A stretch of DNA of 64,000 bases, from NCBI RefSeq assembly GCF_000375585.1, contig NZ_AQWP01000011.1:1-64000 (forward strand). The letters are read 5' to 3'. The position numbers were made by a program, and so were the translations under genes. The notes below the pieces were generated by a model. It did no database searches, was not told where the DNA came from, and was given only the letters and a program-made list of their open reading frames with translations. The stretch comes from Sinorhizobium meliloti 4H41. Lineage in GTDB: Bacteria > Pseudomonadota > Alphaproteobacteria > Rhizobiales > Rhizobiaceae. Shown here in pieces: positions 28,626 through 37,078 of the stretch; position 1 is the first letter of the stretch; each line of letters opens with the position of its first letter.

Positions 28626-29108
28626 ATGTATATTCGCCCCGCCTCATCCGCAGACGCTCCCGCCGTCTGGTCAATTATTGAACCCATAATCCGAGCGGGA
28701 GAAACCTATGCGCTTGATCCCAACCTGAGCCGGGCAGAGGCTCTCGCGTACTGGATGGGAGCAGACAAGGAAGTCTTCGTTGCCGAGCAAGCGGGCGCCA
28801 TCCTCGGCACCTATTACATGCGTTGCAATCAGGCGGGCGGTGGTCAGCATGTTTGCAACTGTGGATACGTCACAGCACCTAATGCGACCGGTAAAGGCGT
28901 CGCACGTAGTTTGTGCGAACACTCAATGGCAACCGCCCGCGCCCACGGGTATCGGGCGATGCAGTTCAACTTCGTCGTGAGCACCAACCTGCGGGCCATT
29001 TCGCTATGGCAGAAAATGGGTTTTGAAGTCGTGGGCACATTGCCCGGCGCGTTCAGGCACCCGACCCATGGCTACGTTGACGCCTTCGTTATGTATCAAG
29101 CGCTATAA
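28626..29108 (+). CDS. GNAT family N-acetyltransferase
   Basis: The 160-residue protein has a typical GNAT pattern: an N-terminal MYIRPASSADAPAV strand, the acetyl-CoA-binding ATGKGVARSLCEHSM at about residues 82-96, and the C-terminal NLRAISLWQKMGFEVVGTLPGAF. The last motif, with a bulky residue pattern SLWQKMGFE, is seen in phosphinothricin- and small-amine-type acetyltransferases. It lies alone between the GntR gene and decayed sequence. The substrate is unknown. Confidence 0.8.
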   Translation: MYIRPASSADAPAVWSIIEPIIRAGETYALDPNLSRAEALAYWMGADKEVFVAEQAGAILGTYYMRCNQAGGGQHVCNCGYVTAPNATGKGVARSLCEHSMATARAHGYRAMQFNFVVSTNLRAISLWQKMGFEVVGTLPGAFRHPTHGYVDAFVMYQAL

Positions 29109-29699
29109 GGGCAGTTGGCGTTCGCGATGTAGTGTGAGATGCTGTCCTGCCCGTGCGGTCGCGGTGACAGTTGCGTCCTTGGCCGTTTCAGCACCCACCC
29201 GCCGATGGCCGCGATAGGACGGTGAGTGGATGAGGCAGATCGAACCGTCGACAAGCGAGTCCACGCAGTTTTTAACCGAGATCAACCGAGTGCCTGACTG
29301 ACCAGCGCGTAGTTGCGGTGATACGTGGGTCTGCTTTGCCCGCACGCGGCGCGCGACGTCGCGTCTTGATCCCACAGCCGGCGTCGTTGAGCCCACGCGC
29401 GGGGAGCCATCCTGCACGATCCGTGGAGACCCTATCGATACGGACGAGCCCGCCCTGCTCGCGCAGAATCACCATCAATGCCGAACGGCCATGGTCGTTT
29501 GCCGCGCGCTCCAGCGCCATCAAGTAGGCATGATCGCCGCTCTCGCTCCATGTACATGGGCGGGCGCCTCAAGCCGCAACGGCTCGCCCTGGTGCTGCAC
29601 GGCCTCTCCGGCCACAGCAAAACCCACCTTCTCATCGAGCGAAAGACCCTCCGCCTCCTATGCCCGCAGCATCAATGTCGGCCGCATGATTGCCAAGAC
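29109..29699. other. Gene-free region, probably decayed sequence
   Basis: No intact gene fits these 591 bases. Minus-strand frames are broken by stops and shifts. A stretch near 29109-29280 reading SYRGHRRVGAETAK could be worn C-terminal sequence of the same oxidoreductase whose fragment lies at 29700-29923, but the match is weak. Confidence 0.35.
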
Positions 29700-29923
29700 G
29701 ACCGAGATACGAGGGCCTCGAAGCGGAAACCGGCCAGCATGTTGGTAATGATCTTCCATTCGCCACCGACAAGACGCTCGAACCCTTTCACCTTGGTATT
29801 GAGGTAGATTTTCGCACCGCGGTCGCGCGCGCCCTTGGCCATGGCCTGCGTGACGTCGGCGGGTGCAATATGGCCATCGTCAGGATGATAAAGCGCGGCG
29901 AAGGGAACCCATTCCTCCTCGCC
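29700..29923 (-). pseudogene. Fragment of a dimethylglycine/sarcosine dehydrogenase-type gene
   Basis: Read leftward from 29923, the frame gives YHPDDGHIAPADVTQAMAKG, then ARDRGAKIYLNTKVKGFERL and VGGEWKIITN. This closely resembles the middle of the FAD domain of dimethylglycine or sarcosine dehydrogenases, which oxidise N-methylglycines. A TAG stop precedes it at 29924-29926, and after about 29706 the frame runs into stops. An intact gene would be over 2 kb, so only a small piece survives. It is a relic of another amine-oxidising gene at this locus. Confidence 0.65.
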
Positions 29924-30004
29924 CTAAACCGCTTGCATTTTCGAAGCAGTATACCTAACTGCAACCAGTTGCATATTACAATCAATGGCGGAGGAGTTGG
30001 AACG

Positions 30005-30586
30005 ATGAAGCTCTACTCAGCACCTGGTTTCACCAGCTTGGCCGATCATATCGCGATGCTGGAGGCTCGAATTCATTTCGACCTGGTCAAGGTCGACCTC
30101 GAGAGCAAACAAATCGAAGGCGGCGGCTGTTACACGGACATCAATCCTACGGGCTATGTGCCTGCCCTTATGTTCGACGACGGTGAGCTGCTGACGGAGA
30201 ATGTCGCGATCCTGGCATGGATTGCCGATCGCGCACCGGAGCTCGCCCCTGTTGGTCATCTGGGCCGATACCGCCTGCTCGAAATGTTAAGCTTTATCGC
30301 GACCGAGATTCACAAGCGCTTTCCCGTCTACTTGGCGCTTCCGGCAGATGTCAGGGAGGCGGCCGGCCGCGAAATATTGCACTGGTTCGGATTCATCGCG
30401 GGTCGCTTGGACCGGGGCCACCTTTTCGGAGAGACCTTTACGGTCGCGGACGCCTATCTCTTCCAATTGGCATGGGGTGCGGCGCAACTCGGGTTCCCTC
30501 TGCCCGAGCCGTTTGGCGATTACATCGCACGGATGGAACACCGGCCCGCGGTTCAGACGGCGCTGCGCCGGGAGGGTCTCGCATGA
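30005..30586 (+). CDS. Glutathione S-transferase family protein
   Basis: The ATG at 30005 follows GGAGGAG and gives 193 residues. The N-terminal thioredoxin-like domain shows MKLYSAPGFTSLADHIAMLE and the cis-proline region YVPALMFDDGELLTENVAI, typical of beta-like bacterial GSTs. The conserved catalytic Cys of beta-class enzymes (usually APGACS) is replaced by Thr/Ser here. A helical C-terminal domain follows. The stop overlaps the start of the next gene (ATGA), so the two are coupled. It may use glutathione on a compound that the hydrolase also acts on. Confidence 0.85.
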   Translation: MKLYSAPGFTSLADHIAMLEARIHFDLVKVDLESKQIEGGGCYTDINPTGYVPALMFDDGELLTENVAILAWIADRAPELAPVGHLGRYRLLEMLSFIATEIHKRFPVYLALPADVREAAGREILHWFGFIAGRLDRGHLFGETFTVADAYLFQLAWGAAQLGFPLPEPFGDYIARMEHRPAVQTALRREGLA

Positions 30587-31425
30587 GCGAGCTCGTGATC
30601 CGCACTGATGGGGTCGAACTCGCGACGCAGAGCTTCGGCAACCCAGCCCGTCCACCGCTGCTCCTCGTCATGGGCGGGATGGCGTCCATGCTGTGGTGGT
30701 CGGACGAGTTCTGCCATCGGCTTGCCGAGCGGGGCCGTTTCGTCATTCGCTATGACCAGCGCGATTCCGGTCTTTCGACGAAGTATCCCCCCGGTCGGCC
30801 CGGCTACACCTTCGACGACGCCGTCGATGACCTTTTCCGCGTGCTCGACGGCTACGGGATTTCGAAAGTTCATATCGTCGGCTTTTCGCTCGGCGGCATG
30901 GTGGGACAGGTCGCCGCGCTGAAGGCTCCGAAGCGCACGCTTTCCCTGACGGCGATCAGCACCTCGCCGGTCGGAATGGACACGTCCGATCTTCCAAGCA
31001 GCGGCGAGGCTTGGATGGAACATATGTCCGTGGAAGCGGATTGGTCGGACCGGGCAGACGCGGTCACGTACCTCGTTGAGGATGCGCGCCTGACTGCGGG
31101 GACGGCACATCCGTTCGACGAAGCCGGGACCCGCGCCTTCCTCGAGCGGGATTTCGACCGGTCCGGAGGCTATCTCAGCGCCACCAACCACAGCATCCTA
31201 TTTGGGGTCGGCGAGAGGTGGTGGGGCCGCCTGAACCAAATGAAAGTGCCTCTTCTCGTTCTGCACGGCACAGCCGACCCGGTCTTTCCCGTCGAGCACG
31301 GCGAGGCACTCGCGCGAGCGGTAGCGAATTCGAACTTCGTGAAGATCGAAGGTGGCGGCCATGAAATTCATCCCGGAGATTGGGAAGAGATCATTTCTGC
31401 TATCGACGAACATGTCGGGGAATGA
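30583..31425 (+). CDS. Alpha/beta hydrolase
   Basis: The 280-residue protein has the classical alpha/beta-hydrolase triad: Ser102 in VGFSLGGMVG, Asp in LHGTADPVFP near residue 230, and His in EGGGHEIHPG near residue 262. The oxyanion region is VMGGMASML. It resembles TAP/haloalkane-type esterases, where the substrate is often a lactone or ester. The start ATGA overlaps the GST gene's stop. A coupled GST and hydrolase suggest a shared detoxifying or catabolic role, but nothing in the sequence names the substrate. Confidence 0.85.
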   Translation: MSELVIRTDGVELATQSFGNPARPPLLLVMGGMASMLWWSDEFCHRLAERGRFVIRYDQRDSGLSTKYPPGRPGYTFDDAVDDLFRVLDGYGISKVHIVGFSLGGMVGQVAALKAPKRTLSLTAISTSPVGMDTSDLPSSGEAWMEHMSVEADWSDRADAVTYLVEDARLTAGTAHPFDEAGTRAFLERDFDRSGGYLSATNHSILFGVGERWWGRLNQMKVPLLVLHGTADPVFPVEHGEALARAVANSNFVKIEGGGHEIHPGDWEEIISAIDEHVGE

Positions 31426-31571
31426 ATTCCCGCCAGGCGATAGTGAAGGAGGGTATCGAGGTGCCGTTCTTTATGACGCGGTAACGAAGCTGTGCTGCTG
31501 GCAGGACCGGGGTGATGGGTTGAAGTCCCCGCCGCAGGACGCGCGCGAGGTCCGGTTTGTCGTCCGGCCGA

Positions 31572-32006
31572 TCAATCACCCTGGTCCTCGGGCGGCAGAT
31601 TGGCCGGGTTCCACACGACCTCCCACAGATGCTCGTCCGGATCGGTGAAATATCCGGCATATCCTCCGTAGAACGTCTTTTCAGCAGGCTTTACGATCCG
31701 CGCGCCGGCACCGGCTGCCTCTTCCATGATCTCGTCCACTTCGCTTCGCCGGGACACATTATGGCCGATCGAGAACGACGTGGCGCTGGCTGGGGCCTTC
31801 GGCACGCCGCTGTCATGCGCAAGGTCGTCCTGCGCCCAGATTGCCAGTTTCATGCCGTTGGCGAGATCGAAGAACGCCACGGCGCCATGCTCGAATTCGC
31901 GGCCGACGATCCCTTGCGTCGGCAGCTTCAGACCGTCGCGATAGAACGCGAGCGACCGTTCCAAGTCAGCAACGCCAAGCGTCAGGACAGATATCCGCGC
32001 CTTCAT
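31572..32006 (-). CDS. VOC (glyoxalase/bleomycin-resistance) family protein
   Basis: Two in-frame ATGs lie at 32012 and 32006; GGGGA is better spaced for 32006, giving 144 residues. The paired beta-alpha-beta-beta-beta modules are visible, starting with ISVLTLGVADLERSLAFYRD and ending with GYAGYFTDPDEHLWEVVWNP. The final Glu in DEHLWEV is the usual metal ligand of the second module. VOC proteins are isomerases, dioxygenases or resistance proteins. It stands alone on the minus strand, converging with the hydrolase gene. Confidence 0.8.
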   Translation of the reverse strand: MKARISVLTLGVADLERSLAFYRDGLKLPTQGIVGREFEHGAVAFFDLANGMKLAIWAQDDLAHDSGVPKAPASATSFSIGHNVSRRSEVDEIMEEAAGAGARIVKPAEKTFYGGYAGYFTDPDEHLWEVVWNPANLPPEDQGD

Positions 32007-32070
32007 GGTCATTCCCCATCCGATCGAGCTATGCGTGTGGCAGCATTAACTGACTGCAGGCGAATACCTT

Positions 32071-32913
32071 CTAGACCTGATGCTCTTTGTTGATCTGCTC
32101 ACGCATCCAAACAAGAAATTTCTGGAGGGGCAGTGACGGCGCTATGCTCTTGGGCCAGGTCAGATAATAACCCTCGCCACTGTAACAGGTCATGCTGAAA
32201 GGCGCTACGAAGCTGCCGGTCTGGAGATGCCGGTTGACGAAAACCTTCGTCGCAATAGCGACCCCGATGTCCAAAGACGCAGCCTCGTAGGCAAGCGCGG
32301 AGCTTTCAAAACGAACCCCTGGGCCGGGATCAACCGTTGATCCAACACGCTTCAGCCAGGCGGCCCAGTCGGTGGGGCGCGCCATGGAATGCAACAGCCT
32401 GACACGGCCTAGATCATCAGGGCTCTTCAACTTGTGCATTGCCTGAAACGCTGGCGAGCAGATAGGAATGAGCTCGACATCGACCAGCTTCTCACTGTGG
32501 AGATCCGGCCAGTTTCCCTTTCCTGCACGAATGGCGGCATCCAGATTCTGCGTTTCGAAATCGACCGGCGCGATGGAGGAGCTCAGGCGCACCTCGATTC
32601 GGGGAAACGTTTCATGGAATTGCGTCAAACGCGGAATGAGCCAGCGTTGCGAGAACGTTCTGTAGGACTGAATGGCCAGAATAATATCCCGCCTGCCGCG
32701 CCGGGAACTGGATGCCAGCTCAATACCTACCCGCCGGATCCCCTCCTGAGTTCTTGTTAGCTCTGACGCCGACGCCGAAGGTAAGAACACCAGCTCCCCG
32801 TTTTTTACCCAAAGTCCTTCCACCTCATCCAACGTGAACCCAATGAGATTGCGCACTGGCGACGATTTCAGCACTTGCATCTTCCTACAATTTCGCTGCC
32901 CCAGCGCTGCCAT
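32071..32913 (-). pseudogene. LysR-type regulator lacking its DNA-binding domain
   Basis: The frame encodes the end of the LysR linker (LPSASASELTRTQEGIRRVG) and a complete substrate-binding domain of the GcvA-like type, with LIPRLTQFHETFPRIEVRL and the C-terminal WPKSIAPSLPLQKFL. The preceding helix-turn-helix of about 60 residues is absent; the N-terminal residues of the open frame do not match it, and the next gene begins divergently 74 bp away. The gene has probably been truncated by a rearrangement. If made, the product could bind ligand but not DNA. Confidence 0.7.
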
Positions 32914-32987
32914 TAAGATCCGGATCTCCGATCTGAACAGTCAGGGTCGAAACACAGAGCGATAGCAGCAAACTGAAATTTCTACCG

Positions 32988-33719
32988 ATGGTCGACAACC
33001 GCAGACTCTCACTGTCCCTGAGGACGCTCCACGCAGCGAAGCATCGCGAGGACCTTCACCCCGCATTGCGCAAACTTTGCGTACGACACGGCCTGTCGCA
33101 CATGACATTGCTTGTGGTTCGCAACGGAGGCAGGTCCGGCTTGTACCCCGACTACTGCACGACATATCCAGATACGTGGACTGAGATATACATCGACAAG
33201 GGCTATTTCGACATAGACCCGGTGATTGACGTCGTCCGTTGGGGGTTCCTCCCGGTGGACTGGTCCTCTCTCGATCGGCGGTCAGGACAGGTCTACCGAT
33301 TGTTTAAGGAAGCGCGTTCGTACGATATTGGCCCCTATGGCTTGACGATCCCCATCCGAGGCTCGAAAGGCGAACGATCGCTCTTTTCCGTGACCTCGAA
33401 CCTGCCCAAGCGCGACTGGTCGCGGCTACGCGCTTCGAGCATTCACGAGCTGCAGATCCTTTCCCACTATCTTCATGAGACGATGCTGTCTGCAAGCGGT
33501 CTTCGAGAGATTGGCCGCTACCGGAACCTCTCGAGGCGCGAAAGCCAGTGCCTTCAGCTTCTTGCAACAGGCCGGATTTCCAAACAAATAGCAGCAGATC
33601 TAGGCATCTCAGAAAACGCGGTGAAGTTGTACCTGCGATCGGCAAGACAAAAACTCGGTGCTTTTACAAGTTATCACGCCGTTGCCAAGGCAAGCTTCCT
33701 CGAGTTGATCAAAATCTGA
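32988..33719 (+). CDS. LuxR-family quorum-sensing regulator with complete autoinducer site
   Basis: The 243-residue protein has an N-terminal autoinducer domain and a C-terminal helix-turn-helix (LSRRESQCLQLLATGRISKQ and ISENAVKLYLRSARQKL). All six residues that contact acyl-homoserine lactone in TraR are present: Trp64, Tyr68, Asp77, Pro78, Trp92 and Gly118. It should therefore bind a real signal molecule, unlike plant-type solos with altered pockets. No luxI-type synthase is in the window, so the ligand comes from elsewhere in the cell or a neighbour. The methyltransferase operon downstream is its likely target. The ribosome site is weak. Confidence 0.9.
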   Translation: MVDNRRLSLSLRTLHAAKHREDLHPALRKLCVRHGLSHMTLLVVRNGGRSGLYPDYCTTYPDTWTEIYIDKGYFDIDPVIDVVRWGFLPVDWSSLDRRSGQVYRLFKEARSYDIGPYGLTIPIRGSKGERSLFSVTSNLPKRDWSRLRASSIHELQILSHYLHETMLSASGLREIGRYRNLSRRESQCLQLLATGRISKQIAADLGISENAVKLYLRSARQKLGAFTSYHAVAKASFLELIKI

Positions 33720-33742
33720 CCGCGCCCGATTGCATTCGCGGC

Positions 33743-33773
33743 CCGTCCCTCTCTTTCGACATTCCCGGGACGG
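33743..33773 (+). terminator. Inverted repeat after the luxR-type gene
   Basis: CCGTCCC at 33743-33749 and GGGACGG at 33767-33773 form a 7-bp stem with a 17-base loop, 24 bp after the LuxR stop. There is no T-run, so it could be a weak terminator or a protein site. Confidence 0.35.
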
Positions 33774-33840
33774 TCAACCTCCCGAATTAGGTAGATTGGC
33801 TACCCGCTCCTCTGGGTCCACAGATGAGATCAGAAGCTCA

Positions 33841-33855
33841 CGCATGGCAGATGCG
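33841..33855. promoter_or_regulatory. Small palindrome, candidate LuxR-type binding site
   Basis: CGCAT and ATGCG flank GGCAG, a 15-bp inverted repeat about 73 bp before the chosen methyltransferase start. It contains CAGAT at 33848-33852, as many lux-type boxes do. It is shorter than a canonical 18-20 bp box, so the assignment is tentative. Confidence 0.3.
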
Positions 33856-33927
33856 GGCGGCAAATAAAACATCTCGACGATGGCTGAGATGAAGCACGCC
33901 ATCCGCCGGCTGTATCGGGAGGTAGCG

Positions 33928-34998
33928 ATGGTGGATCGAATAACTATTGAACACTGGCGGAATGCTCCCCGACTTACCGCGTTCGCAGAGTTCTTCGAAA
34001 GAACCGCCGGCGGAAAGGGTGGAGCACCGGATCTTGCCGAACCGAAAATCGACATGAGCCTGCTCGACTTTGATCTCGAGAGCGCAATTTTCGCGGATAC
34101 GCATCGGCGTCTTTGGGGTAATTTTGACAGCCATTACTTTGCCAGTATTCCCTATAGGCTTGAAGAGGAGTGCCGTCTGGGTGCTGCACTACTTTCCTTC
34201 GCCTTAAGGACCTGGGCGCACAACGCCTCCCCAACGACAATATACACGCTGGGCACGGGCACCGGTTGCCTCGCTCGCACGCTCGCCACGCTTGGCGATG
34301 GTCGCATCGAGGCGCTCTGCTGCAGTCCAACCGCAGCCAATCGAGCGTCGTTCTTCGCGAACCGGGGAAGCGAGCACGCGCACTTCTTCCACGGCCCATT
34401 CTTTGAGTTGGACGACGATCGATACGCGACCGACAAGGATCTTCTCCCATTTCGGGGCGGCTTTGACGTGCTGTTGGAAGACACGACGTTTCAGATGTAC
34501 GACCGCGATCGGCTAAAGCAGCTGGAGTTCGTTGTTCCTCGCATACGGCCTGGCGGTCTCCTCGTGCTGGTGCAGAAGCTCGCGCATGAAGACCGCGACA
34601 TTTATGATGAACGCGAGCGGCAGAAGGACGAGCTTTTTAAGTCCCGGTTCTTCTCGACAGATCACATCTCCAAGAAAAGGGATGAAGTCCTGAACACGAT
34701 GACGGATCTTCAAGTCGATCTGGCGACCACGGTAGCCGCTCTGAGGGGGTTTTTCCGATACTCAGTGCTGACCTGGAACAGCGGGAATTTCTACACCATC
34801 GTGTCATCCAACTCCCGCGCTTCCATGTTGGAACTGGTTTCGCTGATGGTGAAACCGGCAATTCCACCGAACTATTGCTACGAACGTTTGCCAGCGGCGA
34901 TCGTCGATACCGAGTCAGAGGCCTTGGCTCCTGATCTGACGTGGCGTAGCGCGAATACCATGGTGCTGCTCGCCCCGAAGCTCGGCGTCATGAAATGA
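33928..34998 (+). CDS. Class-I SAM-dependent methyltransferase-like protein
   Basis: I chose the ATG at 33928 because GGGAGG lies 5 bp upstream; an ATG at 33880 has no ribosome site. The 356-residue product shows a SAM-binding motif I, TIYTLGTGTGCLARTL, with GTGTG at residues 109-113, then an acidic strand (IEALCCSPTAANR) and motif IV-like FDVLLEDTTFQMYDRDRL. RIRPGGLLVLVQKL is the usual post-IV strand. The N- and C-terminal regions match nothing I know. Its stop overlaps the next start (ATGA), so the two proteins are made together. I infer a small-molecule methylation role. Confidence 0.65.
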   Translation: MVDRITIEHWRNAPRLTAFAEFFERTAGGKGGAPDLAEPKIDMSLLDFDLESAIFADTHRRLWGNFDSHYFASIPYRLEEECRLGAALLSFALRTWAHNASPTTIYTLGTGTGCLARTLATLGDGRIEALCCSPTAANRASFFANRGSEHAHFFHGPFFELDDDRYATDKDLLPFRGGFDVLLEDTTFQMYDRDRLKQLEFVVPRIRPGGLLVLVQKLAHEDRDIYDERERQKDELFKSRFFSTDHISKKRDEVLNTMTDLQVDLATTVAALRGFFRYSVLTWNSGNFYTIVSSNSRASMLELVSLMVKPAIPPNYCYERLPAAIVDTESEALAPDLTWRSANTMVLLAPKLGVMK

Positions 34999-36401
34999 CG
35001 ACAATCGGAAAGGCCGGCGAGCATTGCAGCGCAGCCGACGTGCGCCGCACTTTGTCTGCCTTGATGCCGCATCTTACCGCCTATTGGGGATGTCCCCTTC
35101 GACACTACGCGTCGGTTGCCCAAGACGTCGAGAAATTCCATTCCGAGTGTTGCGCGCGTCGCCATGCAATGGAGCTGCTATGCCGTTGCGTCGAGCGGGC
35201 AGCTCTCAGATCCGGTTACGACCCTGAGGAAGCTCGAAGCGCCAGCCTTCAGTTGATGGGGTCACCGGTACTGCAGACCGGTCCGCATTGCCTGCTGCTG
35301 ATCGAGCCGGATGCGTTCTACACGCATCTGTTCAGCCTGTTGGGTCTGAACGCCCATGGCCGCGAATGGTACGTTACCTATCATGCCTCGACGGTCAGTT
35401 TCGCGGAAAAGGCAAAGAAAGGCCCTGGCTGGCTCTGGCTCGAAGGCGAGCCTCTCAACGTCTTCGGCCTACCGCGGAGCCGGATGGATTCATTCAGCAT
35501 CTGCGCTCTGAATGGTCCCTATCGTTTTGCTTTCTCGAATGGCAAAGGCGAAACAGCACCGAATGACTCGGCCGCCCATCTCCTCGCCGAGCTGCCATCG
35601 GATGAATTTACTTCCGGCGCCGACGCAATCAGGGCGGCCAATCAAACCCTTTGGCACGACAAGCTACCCTCCCCCATCAAGCTGCTTCAGCTCGACGATT
35701 TCGACATCGCGGACCTGGTCGCCGACCATCTCGACGACGCGGGATCCTGGATGTCGGCTGGTTTCATCGGAGACGGAAAGGTCGCCGAGAGCATCCTGCA
35801 TGCCATGGATCGCCTGAACATTGGACCGTGGCAGGGTTGGGTCCGCAGAACGACCGATCTCTTCTGGCGCATGGAAAAAGGGAGGATTGTTCCGCTTCGC
35901 CTCCAGGACAACGCCCTCAGGGCCACGTGTCCGGACTTCGAAGTAAAGTTCCGGCCGGACAGCATCGCAGCGGCGCTTCGGCAGCGAGCGATCGTGCCGA
36001 GCCTCTATACTGTGTTCCTGGTGACTTCCATTTTGCCTGGCGTGAGAGCGCTTGGGGGATGTCGCCAGACGATCTACTACCCGCTTATGCGCTATCTCAC
36101 CGCCATCGGACTTGAGCGATCGGGTGATTTCGATTTCCTGACCGAAATGCGTGAAGACGACCAACCTGGGCTTTGGGGCCATCGTGTCTTGAAGCCTCTC
36201 AACGGCAATCCCTTCCGGGAGATCAAGCTCTTCAGAGGAGCCGAGACGCCTCTTGAAACATACGCGGCGATGCCTTTGGTGCAATCGAGCGGTGACCTCG
36301 CAAGTTTCATCAGCGATCCGATTTGGGCGGACCTTTCAGGGCACATCGTCAGCGGAGCTATCACCTTGGGGTCCGAGGAGTGGCAGTGGTCGGGCTCGTG
36401 A
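34995..36401 (+). CDS. Unassigned 468-residue protein coupled to the methyltransferase
   Basis: I do not recognise this protein. It starts with ATG in the ATGA overlap with the methyltransferase gene. It has no signal peptide and no clear membrane helix. The region at residues 3-60 is Cys- and His-rich (WGCPLRHYASVAQDVEKF, then CCARRHAMELLCRCVERAAL). Other notable stretches are GPGWLWLEGEPLNVFGLP near 140 and LGGCRQTIYYPLMRYLTAIG near 355. It may be an enzyme of a signal or natural-product pathway. It is not short, biased or repetitive, so it is a real gene. Confidence 0.7.
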   Translation: MTTIGKAGEHCSAADVRRTLSALMPHLTAYWGCPLRHYASVAQDVEKFHSECCARRHAMELLCRCVERAALRSGYDPEEARSASLQLMGSPVLQTGPHCLLLIEPDAFYTHLFSLLGLNAHGREWYVTYHASTVSFAEKAKKGPGWLWLEGEPLNVFGLPRSRMDSFSICALNGPYRFAFSNGKGETAPNDSAAHLLAELPSDEFTSGADAIRAANQTLWHDKLPSPIKLLQLDDFDIADLVADHLDDAGSWMSAGFIGDGKVAESILHAMDRLNIGPWQGWVRRTTDLFWRMEKGRIVPLRLQDNALRATCPDFEVKFRPDSIAAALRQRAIVPSLYTVFLVTSILPGVRALGGCRQTIYYPLMRYLTAIGLERSGDFDFLTEMREDDQPGLWGHRVLKPLNGNPFREIKLFRGAETPLETYAAMPLVQSSGDLASFISDPIWADLSGHIVSGAITLGSEEWQWSGS

Positions 36402-36472
36402 TCTAGGATTCTGAGCGGTTTCGATGCTGGGATTTCGTCCGACCTGACCTGGAACTTTTGTTGGAGGTCGAT

Positions 36473-36982
36473 GTGTCGATTGAAGAAGCGGCGGTAATCA
36501 GACGCCTGTCAGTCCGGGACGTAGACGAGTTTCGCCGCATACGCCTGGAGGCGCTTTCACATGAACCGCTTTCGTTTGCGAGTGTATATGGCGATTGGGT
36601 CCATCTCTCCGACCGCGAATGGCGCCGACACCTCGACCAGCCAGTTTTCGCCGCGTTCTTGAACGGTGAGCCCGTCGGCATGATGGGGCTAAGATTTGAG
36701 CGTGCAAGGAAAATGGCGCATCGTGGAAGACTTGTTAGCGTCTATGTACGGAAAGACGAACGAGGGACCGGGGTTGCGGCAACCCTTTTGCATGAGGTTA
36801 CGGAGCATGCACGAGACCGCGGAGCACTGCAGCTGGAGCTTGCCGTAAATGCCGAGAATTCGGCAGCGATACGCTTCTATCAGCGTCACGGATTCCTAGA
36901 GGTTGGCCGCATTCCGAACGGCTTCCTGGGTCACGATGCGGAGAATGACGAGTTGATCATGGTCCTGCGCTTGAAGAGATAA
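36473..36982 (+). CDS. GNAT family N-acetyltransferase
   Basis: The start is GTG at 36473 with GGAGG six bases upstream; a TTG upstream in frame has no such site. The 169-residue protein has motif A VSVYVRKDERGTGVAATLLHEV with the acetyl-CoA loop, and motif B NAENSAAIRFYQRHGFLEVG. It lies 71 bp after the unassigned gene on the same strand and may be the last gene of the LuxR-linked group. Acetylation of a small-molecule product or its protection are possible roles; the substrate is unknown. Confidence 0.8.
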   Translation: MSIEEAAVIRRLSVRDVDEFRRIRLEALSHEPLSFASVYGDWVHLSDREWRRHLDQPVFAAFLNGEPVGMMGLRFERARKMAHRGRLVSVYVRKDERGTGVAATLLHEVTEHARDRGALQLELAVNAENSAAIRFYQRHGFLEVGRIPNGFLGHDAENDELIMVLRLKR

Positions 36983-37078
36983 CCATTACCGTTCGTTTCG
37001 CTTCACTCGCCTCATTAGGCCCAATTGACGGACCTTTGTTTTAGTATGCGTTCAGCTGAGCTGTGCGTCTAACATGAC

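Noticed and set aside
33880..33927. The upstream ATG at 33880 as the methyltransferase start
   Set aside because: It lacks a ribosome site, whereas GGGAGG is ideally placed for the ATG at 33928.
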